In this document: positions 1 through 7,514 of the stretch, one piece after another | Position numbering within the stretch: the stretch's first letter is position 1 | Layout of the letters: every line of letters starts with the position of its first letter | DNA from: Streptomyces morookaense | Lineage (GTDB): Bacteria; Actinomycetota; Actinomycetes; Streptomycetales; Streptomycetaceae | DNA: 33,772 bases | Direction of reading: 5' to 3' | NCBI RefSeq assembly: GCF_013030945.1 | Contig: NZ_JABBXF010000107.1 | Span: 1 to 33,772, forward strand | Position numbers and translations under genes: made by a program | Notes under the pieces: model-generated | Database searches by the model: none | What the model saw: only the letters and a program-made list of their open reading frames with translations | What the model was told of the DNA's origin: nothing

Positions 1-2189
1 CCCAGCGCCGGGCGCGGACCGCTGCCCGGCATTTCGCGTCGCTGGCCGGGGCCGCCGGCCAGACCGGCCGGGGCGCCGCCCTTGCCGCCGGGGCCGCCCT
101 GCCCGCCCGGCGCCGGCTTCTTGTGGCCCTGGGCCACATCGACCGGCAGCATGACGAGCGCGGTGGTGCCGCCCGAGTCGGACGGGCGCAGCTGGATGCG
201 GATGCCGTGTCGCAGGGACAGGCGGCCGACCACGAACAGACCCATGCGCCGCGAGACGGAGACGTCCACGGTCGGCGGGCTGGCGAGCCGCTCGTTGATG
301 GAGGCGAGGTCCTCGGGCGACAGGCCGATGCCGGTGTCGTGGATCTCGACGAGCACGCGCCCGTCGGGCAGGGCGTGACCGGTGACCTTGACCTTGGTCT
401 GCGGGGACGAGAACGAGGTCGCGTTCTCGAGCAGCTCGGCGAGCAGGTGCACGAGGTCGTTGACGACACGGCCGGCGACCTCGGTCGGCGGCACGCCGCT
501 GAGTTCGATGCGCTCGTACTGCTCCACCTCGGACGCGGCGGCACGCAGCACGTCGACGAGCGGCACGGGCCGGGTCCACCGGCGGCCCGGCTCCTCGCCC
601 GCGAGGACGAGGAGGTTTTCGCCGTTACGGCGCATACGGGTCGCGAGGTGGTCGAGCTTGAAGAGCGAGGACAGCTGGTCCGGGTCCGCCTCGCGGCTCT
701 CGAGCTCGGAGATGAGCGAGAGCTGACGCTGGATGAGGCCCTGGCTGCGGCGCGAGAGGTTGGTGAACATCGCGTTGACGTTGCCCCGGAGGAGGGCCTG
801 TTCGGCGGCGAGCCGGACCGCTTCCTGGTGCACGTGGTCGAACGCCGCGGCCACCTTGCCGATCTCGTCGCGGCTGTGCACGCCGACGGACTCCACGGAC
901 GTGTCGACGTCCTGCGGGTCGGTCTCGGACAGCTGCTTGACGAGCTCCGGCAGACGGTCCTGGGCGACCCGGGTCGCGGTGTCCTGCAGCCGGCGCAGCG
1001 AGCGCACCATGGAGCGGGCCACGACGAAGGCGCCGACGAGGGAGATGCCGAGAACGAGGACGATCAGGGCACCGTTGAGGATGGCCTCCTGGTTGGCCTC
1101 GTCCTTCAGGTCGGCGGCCTTCTGGTCCATCTCCGTGAGGAGCGTGGTCTCGATCTTGGCCATTTCCTCGAGCTTCACGCTGTCCTGGTCGTACCAGTCC
1201 AGGTAGCTCTTGGGCTCGCTCTTCAGGCCGTCGGCCTTGCCCAGGACGCGCTCGGCGAAGGTGTTCGCCGAAGTGATGTCGGGGATGCCGCCGTTGAGCG
1301 CCTTGAGCAGGGAGGCCGAGTCGTTGGCGTCGATGGCCGTGAAGCGGCGCATCGCCTCGTCCTCGGCGTCCAGCGCCGACTTGCCGTACTGGCGGTCGTT
1401 CGCCGAGAGGGCGGCGCCGCCGGGGCGGGCCAGGGCGGCACTGATCACGGCCCGCTGGATGGACGCGTACTCCTTGGCGGCGGAGAACGTGGCCAGCGCG
1501 CGGGTCGCGGTGATCATGTCGCTGTCGCTGGTGGCCTGGGCCATGTCCTGGGACAGGGTCAGCAGCGAGTTGATCAGGCCGTCGTAGTTGTTGACGGTCT
1601 GGGAGAGGAAGTCCTTGTCCGTGTAGGCGCTCTGCCGGATTTCCTTGATCTTGTCCAGCTGCTTGGAGATGTCGACCAGGGTGGTCGTCACGCCGACCAT
1701 CGTGGGGTCGTTCGGCTTGACCTTCGCAGTGGTCTGGCGGAACGCGTCGATGGCCCGGTCGGCCTTCTGCCGGGAGGCGAGGACCTTGTCGTCCTTGGGG
1801 TTGCCGGAAATGATCGGGCCCGCGGACTGGTCGCGCTCCTGCTGGAGCGCGTCGGCGAGCTGGGTCGCCTTACCGGTCATCTCCGTCAGGAGCTTCATGT
1901 GGTCGAGCTGGTCGACCTTCTGCAGCGAGCTGTCGATACGCAAGGCGCCCAGGGTCGTCGCGGCGACGACCGGGAGGGCGAGCAGGGATACCAGACGGGT
2001 ACTGATGCGCCAGTTGCGCAGGGCTATTCGTGAGCCCGTCCCGCTCGGCTCCTTGGCCTGCGGCTGCTCGGCGGCTTCGGCGCCGTCCGGCGTCGCGCCC
2101 GGCGTATCGGCCGGCGTGCCGCGGTCGGTCGCACCGCGCGGCTCCGGCTCCGCCGCAGCGCTGCCATCCCTCTTGAAACGTCCCTGCAC
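1..2189 (-). CDS. cvnA1: Conservon sensor kinase, NIT-HAMP-HATPase (CvnA1-like), 3' end off window
   Basis: Membrane sensor kinase-like protein. About 729 codons are visible and the C-terminus runs past base 1. Seen: a Pro/Ala-rich cytoplasmic head (residues 1-55), a first membrane helix around 60-82, a long helical extracellular region of the nitrate/nitrite-sensing (NIT) type, a second helix (ILNGALIVLVLGISLVGAFV), a HAMP linker, a helix with DHLATRMRRNGENL, and an HATPase domain with N-box ELLENATSF and G1 box DTGIGLS. The tail is Gly/Pro-rich. Known: in Streptomyces such proteins head 'conservons' (kinase, roadblock protein, DUF742, small GTPase) and resemble eukaryotic GPCR modules. Those partners should lie just left of the window. 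The start chosen is GTG; the upstream in-frame sequence has no better start. A 9-bp hairpin lies in its leader. The cvnA1 symbol rests on gene order and is tentative; the family call is firm. Confidence 0.88.
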   Translation of the reverse strand, partial: MQGRFKRDGSAAAEPEPRGATDRGTPADTPGATPDGAEAAEQPQAKEPSGTGSRIALRNWRISTRLVSLLALPVVAATTLGALRIDSSLQKVDQLDHMKLLTEMTGKATQLADALQQERDQSAGPIISGNPKDDKVLASRQKADRAIDAFRQTTAKVKPNDPTMVGVTTTLVDISKQLDKIKEIRQSAYTDKDFLSQTVNNYDGLINSLLTLSQDMAQATSDSDMITATRALATFSAAKEYASIQRAVISAALARPGGAALSANDRQYGKSALDAEDEAMRRFTAIDANDSASLLKALNGGIPDITSANTFAERVLGKADGLKSEPKSYLDWYDQDSVKLEEMAKIETTLLTEMDQKAADLKDEANQEAILNGALIVLVLGISLVGAFVVARSMVRSLRRLQDTATRVAQDRLPELVKQLSETDPQDVDTSVESVGVHSRDEIGKVAAAFDHVHQEAVRLAAEQALLRGNVNAMFTNLSRRSQGLIQRQLSLISELESREADPDQLSSLFKLDHLATRMRRNGENLLVLAGEEPGRRWTRPVPLVDVLRAAASEVEQYERIELSGVPPTEVAGRVVNDLVHLLAELLENATSFSSPQTKVKVTGHALPDGRVLVEIHDTGIGLSPEDLASINERLASPPTVDVSVSRRMGLFVVGRLSLRHGIRIQLRPSDSGGTTALVMLPVDVAQGHKKPAPGGQGGPGGKGGAPAGLAGGPGQRREMPGSGPRPAL

Positions 2190-2252
2190 TAGCGTCGCAA
2201 CCTCTGGACCAGGCGTCCCGCCGGAAGACGGAGGGACGGTGTCGAGTCGTGG

Positions 2253-2282
2253 GGGGACCGCGGTGCCCCCCTGGCGGTCCCC
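2253..2282 (-). promoter_or_regulatory. Hairpin in the 5' leader of the sensor kinase gene
   Basis: GGGGACCGC (2253-2261) and GCGGTCCCC (2274-2282) are perfectly complementary 9-mers with a 12-nt loop. The hairpin lies 64-93 nt upstream of the GTG start. It could be an RNA structure or an operator. It has no U-run, so it is not a typical intrinsic terminator. Confidence 0.5.
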
Positions 2283-2549
2283 GGAATTCCAGCACAGTGC
2301 CCGATCTCCCAACAAGGCCGGTGGTCCGGGACGCACATGCCACTACGCGGCGTATCCGCAATCGTCACTCGCTGTCGAATATCGGTTTGCTCAATTCGGA
2401 CTTTTGGCGATGAGTCGTCAGTCCGGTGCTGGTCACGGGTCCCTGTCCCAGTCGCCATGATCAGGAGCGGAACGTCTGATTCAGCACCCCAATGTCCGTT
2501 TCGCGGCCGTGAAGTGAGCGCCCGTTATGCGGCTTTTCTCGGCTTCCTC

Positions 2550-2563
2550 GTGAGCAAACTCAC
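2550..2563. promoter_or_regulatory. Inverted repeat GTGAG-N4-CTCAC, candidate operator
   Basis: Perfect 5-bp arms lie about 50 nt upstream of a TAGCCT box and about 95 nt upstream of the peptide gene start. The GTGA...TCAC form loosely resembles BldD-type operators of Streptomyces. With arms this short, that link is only a suggestion. Confidence 0.3.
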
Positions 2564-2657
2564 AGGAAACCCATGACTTGCCGGGCGACTCCGGGGGGAT
2601 GGGCGCGCCTAGCCTGGTCCTTTACACAACCGCGAGAAGGACAACGCGAGGCCCTCA

Positions 2658-2840
2658 GTGAAGTCAGTGAAGACCGCCAACCCGCGCCGCACCACGCTGG
2701 CCCACCTCGAGGACGCCGCCGGGCTGGGCGTCGCCGAGGCCGACCGCCCGCAGCACGCCGTGCAGCTGCCCCAGGTCACCGCCAACCCGCGCCGCACCAT
2801 CCTGATGACCGCGCCCGTCGTCCAGGTGCCGCAGGACTGA
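2658..2840 (+). CDS. 60-residue peptide with a duplicated TANPRRT motif, unknown function
   Basis: I do not recognise this family. GTG start with a GAGG ribosome site 6 nt upstream; a second in-frame GTG at 2667 is possible. Codons are strongly G/C-ending, which supports real coding. The peptide has no membrane helix, cysteine or signal sequence. Its key feature is the heptapeptide TANPRRT at residues 6-12 and again at 41-47, encoded by a 22-base exact DNA repeat. The first copy is followed by TLAHLEDA and the second by ILMTAPVV. The linker is acidic and Gln/His-containing. A TAGCCT box lies 43-48 nt upstream of the start. It lies just upstream of the FAH-gltX genes and divergent from the sensor kinase. 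It could be a regulator, a binding peptide or a modified-peptide precursor; no maturation enzyme is adjacent. Confidence 0.65.
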   Translation: MKSVKTANPRRTTLAHLEDAAGLGVAEADRPQHAVQLPQVTANPRRTILMTAPVVQVPQD

Positions 2841-2933
2841 CCCCCGGCCGCGCACGGGCCGCCTGCACACCCCCGCGATAGCCTGGGGTTCCAGATTCCG
2901 GCCGGACAAGACAAAAAGGGGCACAGGCTTCCC

Positions 2934-3719
2934 GTGCGCATCGCCAGGTTCTCCATCGACGGCAACGTCGCTTTCGGCGTCGTGGAGGGGGACGCCTCCA
3001 CCGAAGGCGGCCCCGTCCTCGACATCATCAAGGGACATCCCTTCGCCGAGTTCGAGCGCTCCGGGAAGAAGGTCCCGTTGAGCAAGGTGCGGCTGCTGCC
3101 GCCCGTGCTGCCCAACAAGGTCGTCGCCATCGGCCGCAACTACGCCGAGCACGCCGCAGAACTGGGCAACGACGTCCCCGAGGTGCCCGTCACCTTCTTC
3201 AAGCCGTCCACCGCGGTGATCGGCCCCGGCGACCCCATCGCCTACCCCTCCTTCTCCAGCGAGCTCCACCACGAGGCCGAGCTCGCCGTCGTCATCGGCC
3301 GTATGTGCCGCGAGGTCCCGCGCGAGCGCGTCAAGGACGTCATCCTCGGCTACACCTGCGCCAACGACCTCACCGCGCGCGACGTCCAGCGGCGCGAGCA
3401 GCAGTGGGCCCGGGCCAAGGGCTTCGACACCTCCTGCCCGCTCGGCCCGTGGATCGAGACCGGGATCGAGGACCCGGCGAACCTCGGCATCATGTGCACC
3501 GTCAACGGCGAACAGCGCCAGCTGGGCCGGACGAGCGACATGGTCCGCTCCGTCGAGGAGCTCATCGTCCACATCACCGAGGCGATGACGCTGCTCCCCG
3601 GCGACGTCGTCCTCACGGGCACCCCGGCCGGGGTCGGACCCCTGAACGTCGGCGACGAGGTCGCCGTCACCATCGAAGGCATCGGCACTCTCACCAACAA
3701 GGTGATCAAGCGTGGCTAA
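2934..3719 (+). CDS. Fumarylacetoacetate hydrolase (FAH) family protein
   Basis: Cytosolic 261-residue FAH-superfamily enzyme. The family uses a divalent metal to hydrolyse or decarboxylate 2-keto acid-type substrates such as fumarylpyruvate, acylpyruvates and oxaloacetate; the exact substrate cannot be read from sequence. Seen: GRNYAEHAAEL (active-site loop), FFKPSTA, HHEAELAVVIG (metal-binding glutamates), YTCANDLTARDVQ, GFDTSCPLGPW and the C-terminal DVVLTGTPAGVGPL. This is a full-length single-domain member. GTG start; AAGGGG lies 12 nt upstream and TAGCCT (2879-2884) is a possible -10. The last codons overlap the gltX start by 8 nt, so the two are probably cotranscribed and translationally coupled. 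I see no aromatic-catabolism neighbours. Confidence 0.9.
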   Translation: MRIARFSIDGNVAFGVVEGDASTEGGPVLDIIKGHPFAEFERSGKKVPLSKVRLLPPVLPNKVVAIGRNYAEHAAELGNDVPEVPVTFFKPSTAVIGPGDPIAYPSFSSELHHEAELAVVIGRMCREVPRERVKDVILGYTCANDLTARDVQRREQQWARAKGFDTSCPLGPWIETGIEDPANLGIMCTVNGEQRQLGRTSDMVRSVEELIVHITEAMTLLPGDVVLTGTPAGVGPLNVGDEVAVTIEGIGTLTNKVIKRG

Positions 3720-5187
3720 CGGATCCGTCCGCGTACGTTTCTGTCCCTCCCCGACCGGCAACCCCCACGTGGGCCTGGTCCGGACCGCCCTGTTCAACTG
3801 GGCGTTCGCCCGGCACCACGGCGGCACCCTGGTCTTCCGCATCGAGGACACCGACGCGGCGCGCGACTCCGAGGAGTCGTACGAGCAGCTCCTGGACGCC
3901 ATGCGGTGGCTGGGCCTGGACTGGGACGAGGGCCCCGAGGTGGGCGGCCCCCACGCGCCGTACCGCCAGTCGCAGCGCATGGACCGCTACCAGGAGGTCG
4001 CGGCCCAGCTGCTGGAGCGCGGCCACGCGTACAAGTGCTACTGCACCACCGAGGAGCTCGACGCCCGCCGCGAGGCCGCCCGCGCCGCCGGCAAGCCGTC
4101 CGGCTACGACGGCCAGTGCCGTGAGCTGACCGAGGAGCAGGTCGCCGCGTACGAGGGCGAGGGCCGCACGCCCATCGTCCGCTTCCGGATGCCCGACGAG
4201 CCGATCACCTTCACCGACCTGGTGCGCGGCGAGCTCACCTTCACCCCGGAGAACGTGCCGGACTTCGGCATCGTCCGGGCCAACGGCGCGCCGCTCTACA
4301 CGCTCGTCAACCCCGTCGACGACGCCCTGATGGAGATCACCCACGTCCTGCGCGGCGAGGACCTGCTCTCCTCCACCCCGCGGCAGATCGCCCTCTACCG
4401 CGCCCTCGCCGAGATCGGCGTCGGCAACGGCAGCATCCCGCAGTTCGGGCACCTGCCGTATGTGATGGGCGAGGGCAACAAGAAGCTCTCCAAGCGCGAC
4501 CCGCAGTCCTCCCTGAACCTCTACCGGGAGCGCGGCTTCCTGCGCGAGGGCCTGCTCAACTACCTCTCGCTGCTGGGCTGGTCGCTCTCCGCCGACCAGG
4601 ACATCTTCACGATGGACGAGATGGTCGCGGCGTTCGACATCAAGGACGTCAACGCCAACCCGGCCCGCTTCGACCTCAAGAAGTGCGAGGCCATCAACGC
4701 GGACCACATCCGCCGCCTGGACGTGAAGGCCTTCACCGAGGCCTGCGAGCCCTGGCTGCGCGCCCCGCACGCCAACTGGCTCCCGGAGAGCTTCGACCAG
4801 GCCGCGTGGGAGGCCATCGCCCCGCACGCCCAGACCCGCCTCACGGTGCTCTCCGACATCACCGCCAACGTCGACTTCCTCTTCCTGGACGAGCCCGTCG
4901 AGGACGAGGCGTCCTGGCAGAAGGCGATGAAGGAGGGCTCGGACGCCCTGCTGCGCACGGCCCGCGAGAAGCTGGCCGCCTGCGACTGGACCGCGGAGGC
5001 GCTCAAGGCCGCCGTCGTCGCCGCCGGCGAGGAGCACGGCCTGAAGCTGGGCAAGGCCCAGGCCCCGGTCCGCGTCGCCGTCACCGGCCGCACGGTCGGC
5101 CTCCCGCTGTTCGAGTCCCTGGAGGTCCTGGGCCGCGAGCGGACGCTGGCGCGCGTGGACGCCGCGCTGGCGAAGCTGGCGGGCTGA
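3712..5187 (+). CDS. gltX: Glutamyl-tRNA synthetase
   Basis: Class I synthetase, 491 residues, charging tRNA with glutamate in the cytosol. Seen: CPSPTGNPHVG near the start (the HIGH-type motif is PHVG, residues 18-21), FRIEDTD, the KMSKS-type loop KLSKR at 258-262, and the C-terminal anticodon-binding helical region. Length fits bacterial GluRS. Known: actinobacteria lack GlnRS; their GluRS is non-discriminating and also misacylates tRNA-Gln, which GatCAB then amidates. In keeping with this, the nearest downstream RNA genes are only tRNA-Gln and tRNA-Glu. The GTG start overlaps the stop of the FAH gene by 8 nt. The HAD phosphatase follows after 47 nt. Confidence 0.98.
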   Translation: MANGSVRVRFCPSPTGNPHVGLVRTALFNWAFARHHGGTLVFRIEDTDAARDSEESYEQLLDAMRWLGLDWDEGPEVGGPHAPYRQSQRMDRYQEVAAQLLERGHAYKCYCTTEELDARREAARAAGKPSGYDGQCRELTEEQVAAYEGEGRTPIVRFRMPDEPITFTDLVRGELTFTPENVPDFGIVRANGAPLYTLVNPVDDALMEITHVLRGEDLLSSTPRQIALYRALAEIGVGNGSIPQFGHLPYVMGEGNKKLSKRDPQSSLNLYRERGFLREGLLNYLSLLGWSLSADQDIFTMDEMVAAFDIKDVNANPARFDLKKCEAINADHIRRLDVKAFTEACEPWLRAPHANWLPESFDQAAWEAIAPHAQTRLTVLSDITANVDFLFLDEPVEDEASWQKAMKEGSDALLRTAREKLAACDWTAEALKAAVVAAGEEHGLKLGKAQAPVRVAVTGRTVGLPLFESLEVLGRERTLARVDAALAKLAG

Positions 5188-5221
5188 CGCACGGGCCTGT
5201 GGGCTCCGCGGGACGGCGCGG

Positions 5222-5227
5222 TACCGT
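5222..5227 (+). promoter_or_regulatory. -10 box TACCGT for leaderless HAD gene
   Basis: TACCGT lies 7 nt before the ATG at 5235, which would place the transcript start at or next to the ATG. There is no Shine-Dalgarno sequence, and no good -35 is visible. Confidence 0.45.
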
Positions 5228-5234
5228 CGAACGC

Positions 5235-5966
5235 ATGACGGTCCGCGCGGTCCTCTGGGACGTCGACGACACCCTGTTCGACTACACGGGGTCCGATCGT
5301 GCAGGCGCACTGCGCCACATCGAGGCCGAGGGCCTGCTCTCGCGGTACGACACCGCGGAGCAGGCCCTCGGCCTCTGGCGTGAGGTCATGGAGGTCCAGT
5401 TCGCCCGCTTCCTCGCGGGCGAGCTCGGTTTCCGGGAGCACCGCCGCGAGCGGGCCCGCGCCTTCCTGGGCGCCCCGCTGGGCGACCGGGAGGCCGACGC
5501 CTGGTTCGCCCGCTACATCGCGCACTACGAGGCCGCCTGGACCCTCTTCCCGGACGCCCGGCCGGCCCTGGACGCCCTCGCCCCGCACTACCGGCAGGCG
5601 GTGCTCTCCAACTCCGGCACCAGACACCAGAAGCGCAAGCTGCGCGCCCTGGGAGTGCGCCGCCGCTTCGAACGGGTGCTGTGCGCCGACCGGGTCGGGT
5701 GGCCCAAGCCCGACCCGCGTGCCTTCCACGCCGCCTGCGCGGCCCTGCGCCTGGCCCCCGGCGAGGTCGTGTACGTCGGCGACCAGCTGCAGGGGGACGC
5801 CGTGGGGGCCCGGGACGCCGGGCTGCACGCGGTGTGGCTGGACCGCACGGGCGAGGCTGCGGAAGCCGTGGTTCCGGAGGGGGTGCGGCGGATCGGAGGG
5901 CTCGGTGAGCTGCCCCTGCTGCTGCGCGGAGTTATCGATTTTGGAGCCCCGTCCACCTTCGGGTAA
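5235..5966 (+). CDS. HAD-superfamily hydrolase (phosphatase-like)
   Basis: 243-residue haloacid dehalogenase-fold hydrolase. All four catalytic motifs are present: I DVDDT (nucleophile D9, acid D11), II SNSG (S125), III lysine in KPDP (K158), and IV GDQLQGD (D183, D188). An alpha-helical cap follows motif I, as in subfamily I enzymes (phosphoglycolate phosphatase, nucleotidase or dehalogenase-like). The substrate is unknown; phosphate-ester hydrolysis is the usual activity. The ATG is chosen because the family's first strand (VRAVLWDVDDTLFDY) begins there and a TACCGT box sits 7 nt before it, suggesting a leaderless message. Its TAA stop is the first three bases of the -10 box of the tRNA array promoter, so the two units are tightly packed. 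Confidence 0.92.
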   Translation: MTVRAVLWDVDDTLFDYTGSDRAGALRHIEAEGLLSRYDTAEQALGLWREVMEVQFARFLAGELGFREHRRERARAFLGAPLGDREADAWFARYIAHYEAAWTLFPDARPALDALAPHYRQAVLSNSGTRHQKRKLRALGVRRRFERVLCADRVGWPKPDPRAFHAACAALRLAPGEVVYVGDQLQGDAVGARDAGLHAVWLDRTGEAAEAVVPEGVRRIGGLGELPLLLRGVIDFGAPSTFG

Positions 5967-5969
5967 TGT
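5941..5969 (+). promoter_or_regulatory. Promoter of the Gln/Glu tRNA array
   Basis: TTGGAG (5941-5946), a 17-nt spacer, then TAATGT (5964-5969). This is close to the housekeeping sigma (HrdB) consensus and is one of the clearest promoters in the window. The -10 overlaps the TAA stop of the HAD gene. The predicted transcript start is near 5976, giving a roughly 80-nt leader before the first tRNA. Confidence 0.7.
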
Positions 5970-6054
5970 TCTTCCTGCGCCGCCCGAGAGGGCCGAGAGG
6001 CCGGAGCGGAGGGCGCAAGCCGGACAAGACCCCTTCCGGGGGGTGGAGTTACGG

Positions 6055-6126
6055 TGGGGTATGGTGTAATTGGCAGCACGAGTGATTCTGGTTCACTTAG
6101 TCTAGGTTCGAGTCCTGGTACCCCAG
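6055..6126 (+). tRNA. tRNA-Gln (CTG)
   Basis: A 72-nt cloverleaf. Acceptor TGGGGTA pairs with TACCCCA, the anticodon loop is TTCTGGT (anticodon CTG, stem AGTGA/TCACT), and the T-loop is TTCGAGT. The discriminator is G and CCA is not encoded, so CCA must be added after transcription. First member of a five-tRNA array. Confidence 0.95.
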
Positions 6127-6195
6127 CAAGAGAAAATCGCTTCGAATTCTCTTGATAAGCTTCGGAATGAAGCAAGAAGCAAAAGCGCAGTGCGA

Positions 6196-6268
6196 GCCCC
6201 CGTTGTGTAGCGGCCTAGCACGCCGCCCTCTCAAGGCGGTAGCGCCGGTTCGAATCCGGTCGGGGGTA
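6196..6268 (+). tRNA. tRNA-Glu (CTC)
   Basis: A 73-nt cloverleaf. Acceptor GCCCCCG pairs with CGGGGGT (first pair G-U), the anticodon stem CCGCC/GGCGG encloses CTCTCAA (anticodon CTC), and the T-loop is TTCGAAT. CCA is not encoded. The sequence is identical to the other two tRNA-Glu genes here. Confidence 0.95.
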
Positions 6269-6308
6269 CTGGTTCCTGGAGGAGGAAACTCCAAAAGGGA
6301 TCGCTAGG

Positions 6309-6381
6309 GCCCCCGTTGTGTAGCGGCCTAGCACGCCGCCCTCTCAAGGCGGTAGCGCCGGTTCGAATCCGGTCGGGGGTA
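6309..6381 (+). tRNA. tRNA-Glu (CTC), second copy
   Basis: A 73-nt copy identical to the tRNA-Glu at 6196-6268, separated from it by a 40-nt unrelated spacer. Anticodon CTC, no encoded CCA. Confidence 0.95.
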
Positions 6382-6397
6382 CTGGGTGAAACCACCA

Positions 6398-6469
6398 TGG
6401 GCTATGGTGTAATTGGCAGCACGAGTGATTCTGGTTCATTTAGTCTAGGTTCGAGTCCTGGTAGCCCAG
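6398..6469 (+). tRNA. tRNA-Gln (CTG), second copy
   Basis: A 72-nt cloverleaf with anticodon CTG. It differs from the first tRNA-Gln by a compensatory acceptor pair (TGGGCTA/TAGCCCA instead of TGGGGTA/TACCCCA) and by a C-to-T change that turns an anticodon-stem pair into G-U. The structure is preserved, so it is probably functional. Confidence 0.95.
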
Positions 6470-6505
6470 CGCGGATTGCGTCGAAATCTTCGGAGCAATA
6501 AGCAG

Positions 6506-6578
6506 GCCCCCGTTGTGTAGCGGCCTAGCACGCCGCCCTCTCAAGGCGGTAGCGCCGGTTCGAATCCGGTCGGGGGTA
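6506..6578 (+). tRNA. tRNA-Glu (CTC), third copy
   Basis: Third identical 73-nt tRNA-Glu, 36 nt after the second tRNA-Gln. It is followed 11 nt later by a strong intrinsic terminator that closes the array. Confidence 0.95.
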
Positions 6579-6589
6579 CAAGAGGAAAG

Positions 6590-6621
6590 AATGCCTTTCG
6601 CTTCGGCGGGAGGCATTTTTT
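6590..6621 (+). terminator. Intrinsic terminator of the tRNA array
   Basis: AATGCCT (6590-6596) pairs with AGGCATT (6611-6617). Inside are two T-G wobbles and CGC/GCG closed by a TTCG tetraloop, giving a 12-bp stem. A T-run (6618-6621) follows directly. Confidence 0.85.
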
Positions 6622-6653
6622 CATGCGCTCTTCCGCGGTATCCGGGGCGGCGC

Positions 6654-6659
6654 GATAAT
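6654..6659 (+). promoter_or_regulatory. -10 box GATAAT for leaderless MEDS-STAS gene
   Basis: GATAAT lies exactly 6 nt before the ATG at 6666, with TTCCGC 17 nt further upstream as a weak -35. There is no ribosome site between them. The transcript would begin at the ATG. Confidence 0.5.
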
Positions 6660-6665
6660 CCCCGC

Positions 6666-7514
6666 ATGGTCCATGCCCATGGCGTGCGCCGCCGCGTCCA
6701 CGTCGGTGATCTCCGACCCGGCGACCACGCATGTCTGCTGTTCGCGTCGGACGAGGAGCGGGCATCGGTCCTGCGGGACTTCGTCCTGGGGGGCCTGGAC
6801 GCGGACGACAAGATCCTCTGTCTCACCGGCGATCCCGCCCCGAGCCTGCCCCCGGTGCCGCCCGGGCGGCTCGAAGTGGTCGCGCTCGCCCAATTCCTCA
6901 CCGCCGACGGGCGGTTCGACGCCGCGGCCCTGCTCGCACGGCTGCGCACGGCGGCCGCACGGTCCCGCGCCGAGGGCTGCCGTGCCCTGCGGGTCGCGGG
7001 GGACCCGGGCGCGGGCGGGATGCCGGATCTGCCGCGGCTGCTGGAGTACGAGGCGCTGCTGGACGGGGAGTTCGGCTCCGGCCGGGCACTGGCCGTCTGC
7101 CAGTACGACCTGCGCCGCTGCGGGCCGGGCACGCCGGACGCCCTCGAGTCGGCGCACGCCGGCAGCGTCGAGGCGGATCCGCTGGTCCGCACGGCCGACC
7201 TCGTCGTGGTCCGTACGTACCGGCCGCAGGGCCTGCGCATCGAGGGCGTGGTCGACGCCGGGGCCCACCGCTGCCTGCGGGACGCGCTGCGCTCGGTCGC
7301 GGCCGTCCGCGAGGACGTGCGGCTGGAGATGTCCCGGGTGGAATTCCTGGACCTGGCGGGGCTGCGGCTGCTGATGACCTTCGCCCGGGCCCGTGCCGCC
7401 CGGCACTGCACGGTCGAGCTCACCGGGCTGCTGCCGCACCTGCGGCAGGTCATCACGATGATCGGCTGGGACCGCACCCCGGGCCTCCGGCTGGGGGCGG
7501 CCCATGCCTGCTGA
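6666..7514 (+). CDS. MEDS domain plus STAS domain protein (anti-sigma antagonist-like)
   Basis: 282 residues. N-terminal MEDS (DcmR-like sensory) domain, residues about 10-185, with HVGDLRPGDHACLLFASDEE at its head and an LPRLLEYEALLD stretch. The C-terminal STAS domain, about 195-275, has the characteristic FLDLAGLRLL turn. In classical anti-sigma antagonists the Ser phosphorylated by the partner kinase sits in this turn (D-S-S-G type). Here the turn is D229-L-A231-G, so the site cannot be phosphorylated by the usual route. The stop codon overlaps the start of the next gene by 11 nt, and that gene has a MEDS plus anti-sigma ATPase-like layout, so the two probably act together in partner switching. 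Known: MEDS domains are thought to bind hydrocarbon-derived or small ligands. Target sigma factor unknown. Confidence 0.85.
   Translation: MVHAHGVRRRVHVGDLRPGDHACLLFASDEERASVLRDFVLGGLDADDKILCLTGDPAPSLPPVPPGRLEVVALAQFLTADGRFDAAALLARLRTAAARSRAEGCRALRVAGDPGAGGMPDLPRLLEYEALLDGEFGSGRALAVCQYDLRRCGPGTPDALESAHAGSVEADPLVRTADLVVVRTYRPQGLRIEGVVDAGAHRCLRDALRSVAAVREDVRLEMSRVEFLDLAGLRLLMTFARARAARHCTVELTGLLPHLRQVITMIGWDRTPGLRLGAAHAC

Larger units (their letters stand above)
2190..2657. other. 468-base divergent intergenic region
   Basis: Lies between the sensor kinase (minus) and the 60-codon peptide gene (plus). It holds a 9-bp inverted repeat (2253-2282) in the kinase leader, a GTGAG-CAAA-CTCAC inverted repeat (2550-2563), and a TAGCCT box (2610-2615) that could be the -10 of the peptide gene. 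The central part is less GC-rich than the genes. Short open frames here lack the G/C third-position bias, so I call no gene. Confidence 0.6.

Noticed and set aside
123..2033. 636-codon open frame opposite the sensor kinase
   Set aside because: Shadow of the minus-strand NIT/HAMP/HATPase gene, which has recognisable domains.
2190..2576. Short open frames in the kinase-peptide spacer
   Set aside because: Codons lack G/C third-base bias, there are no ribosome sites, and they overlap regulatory repeats.
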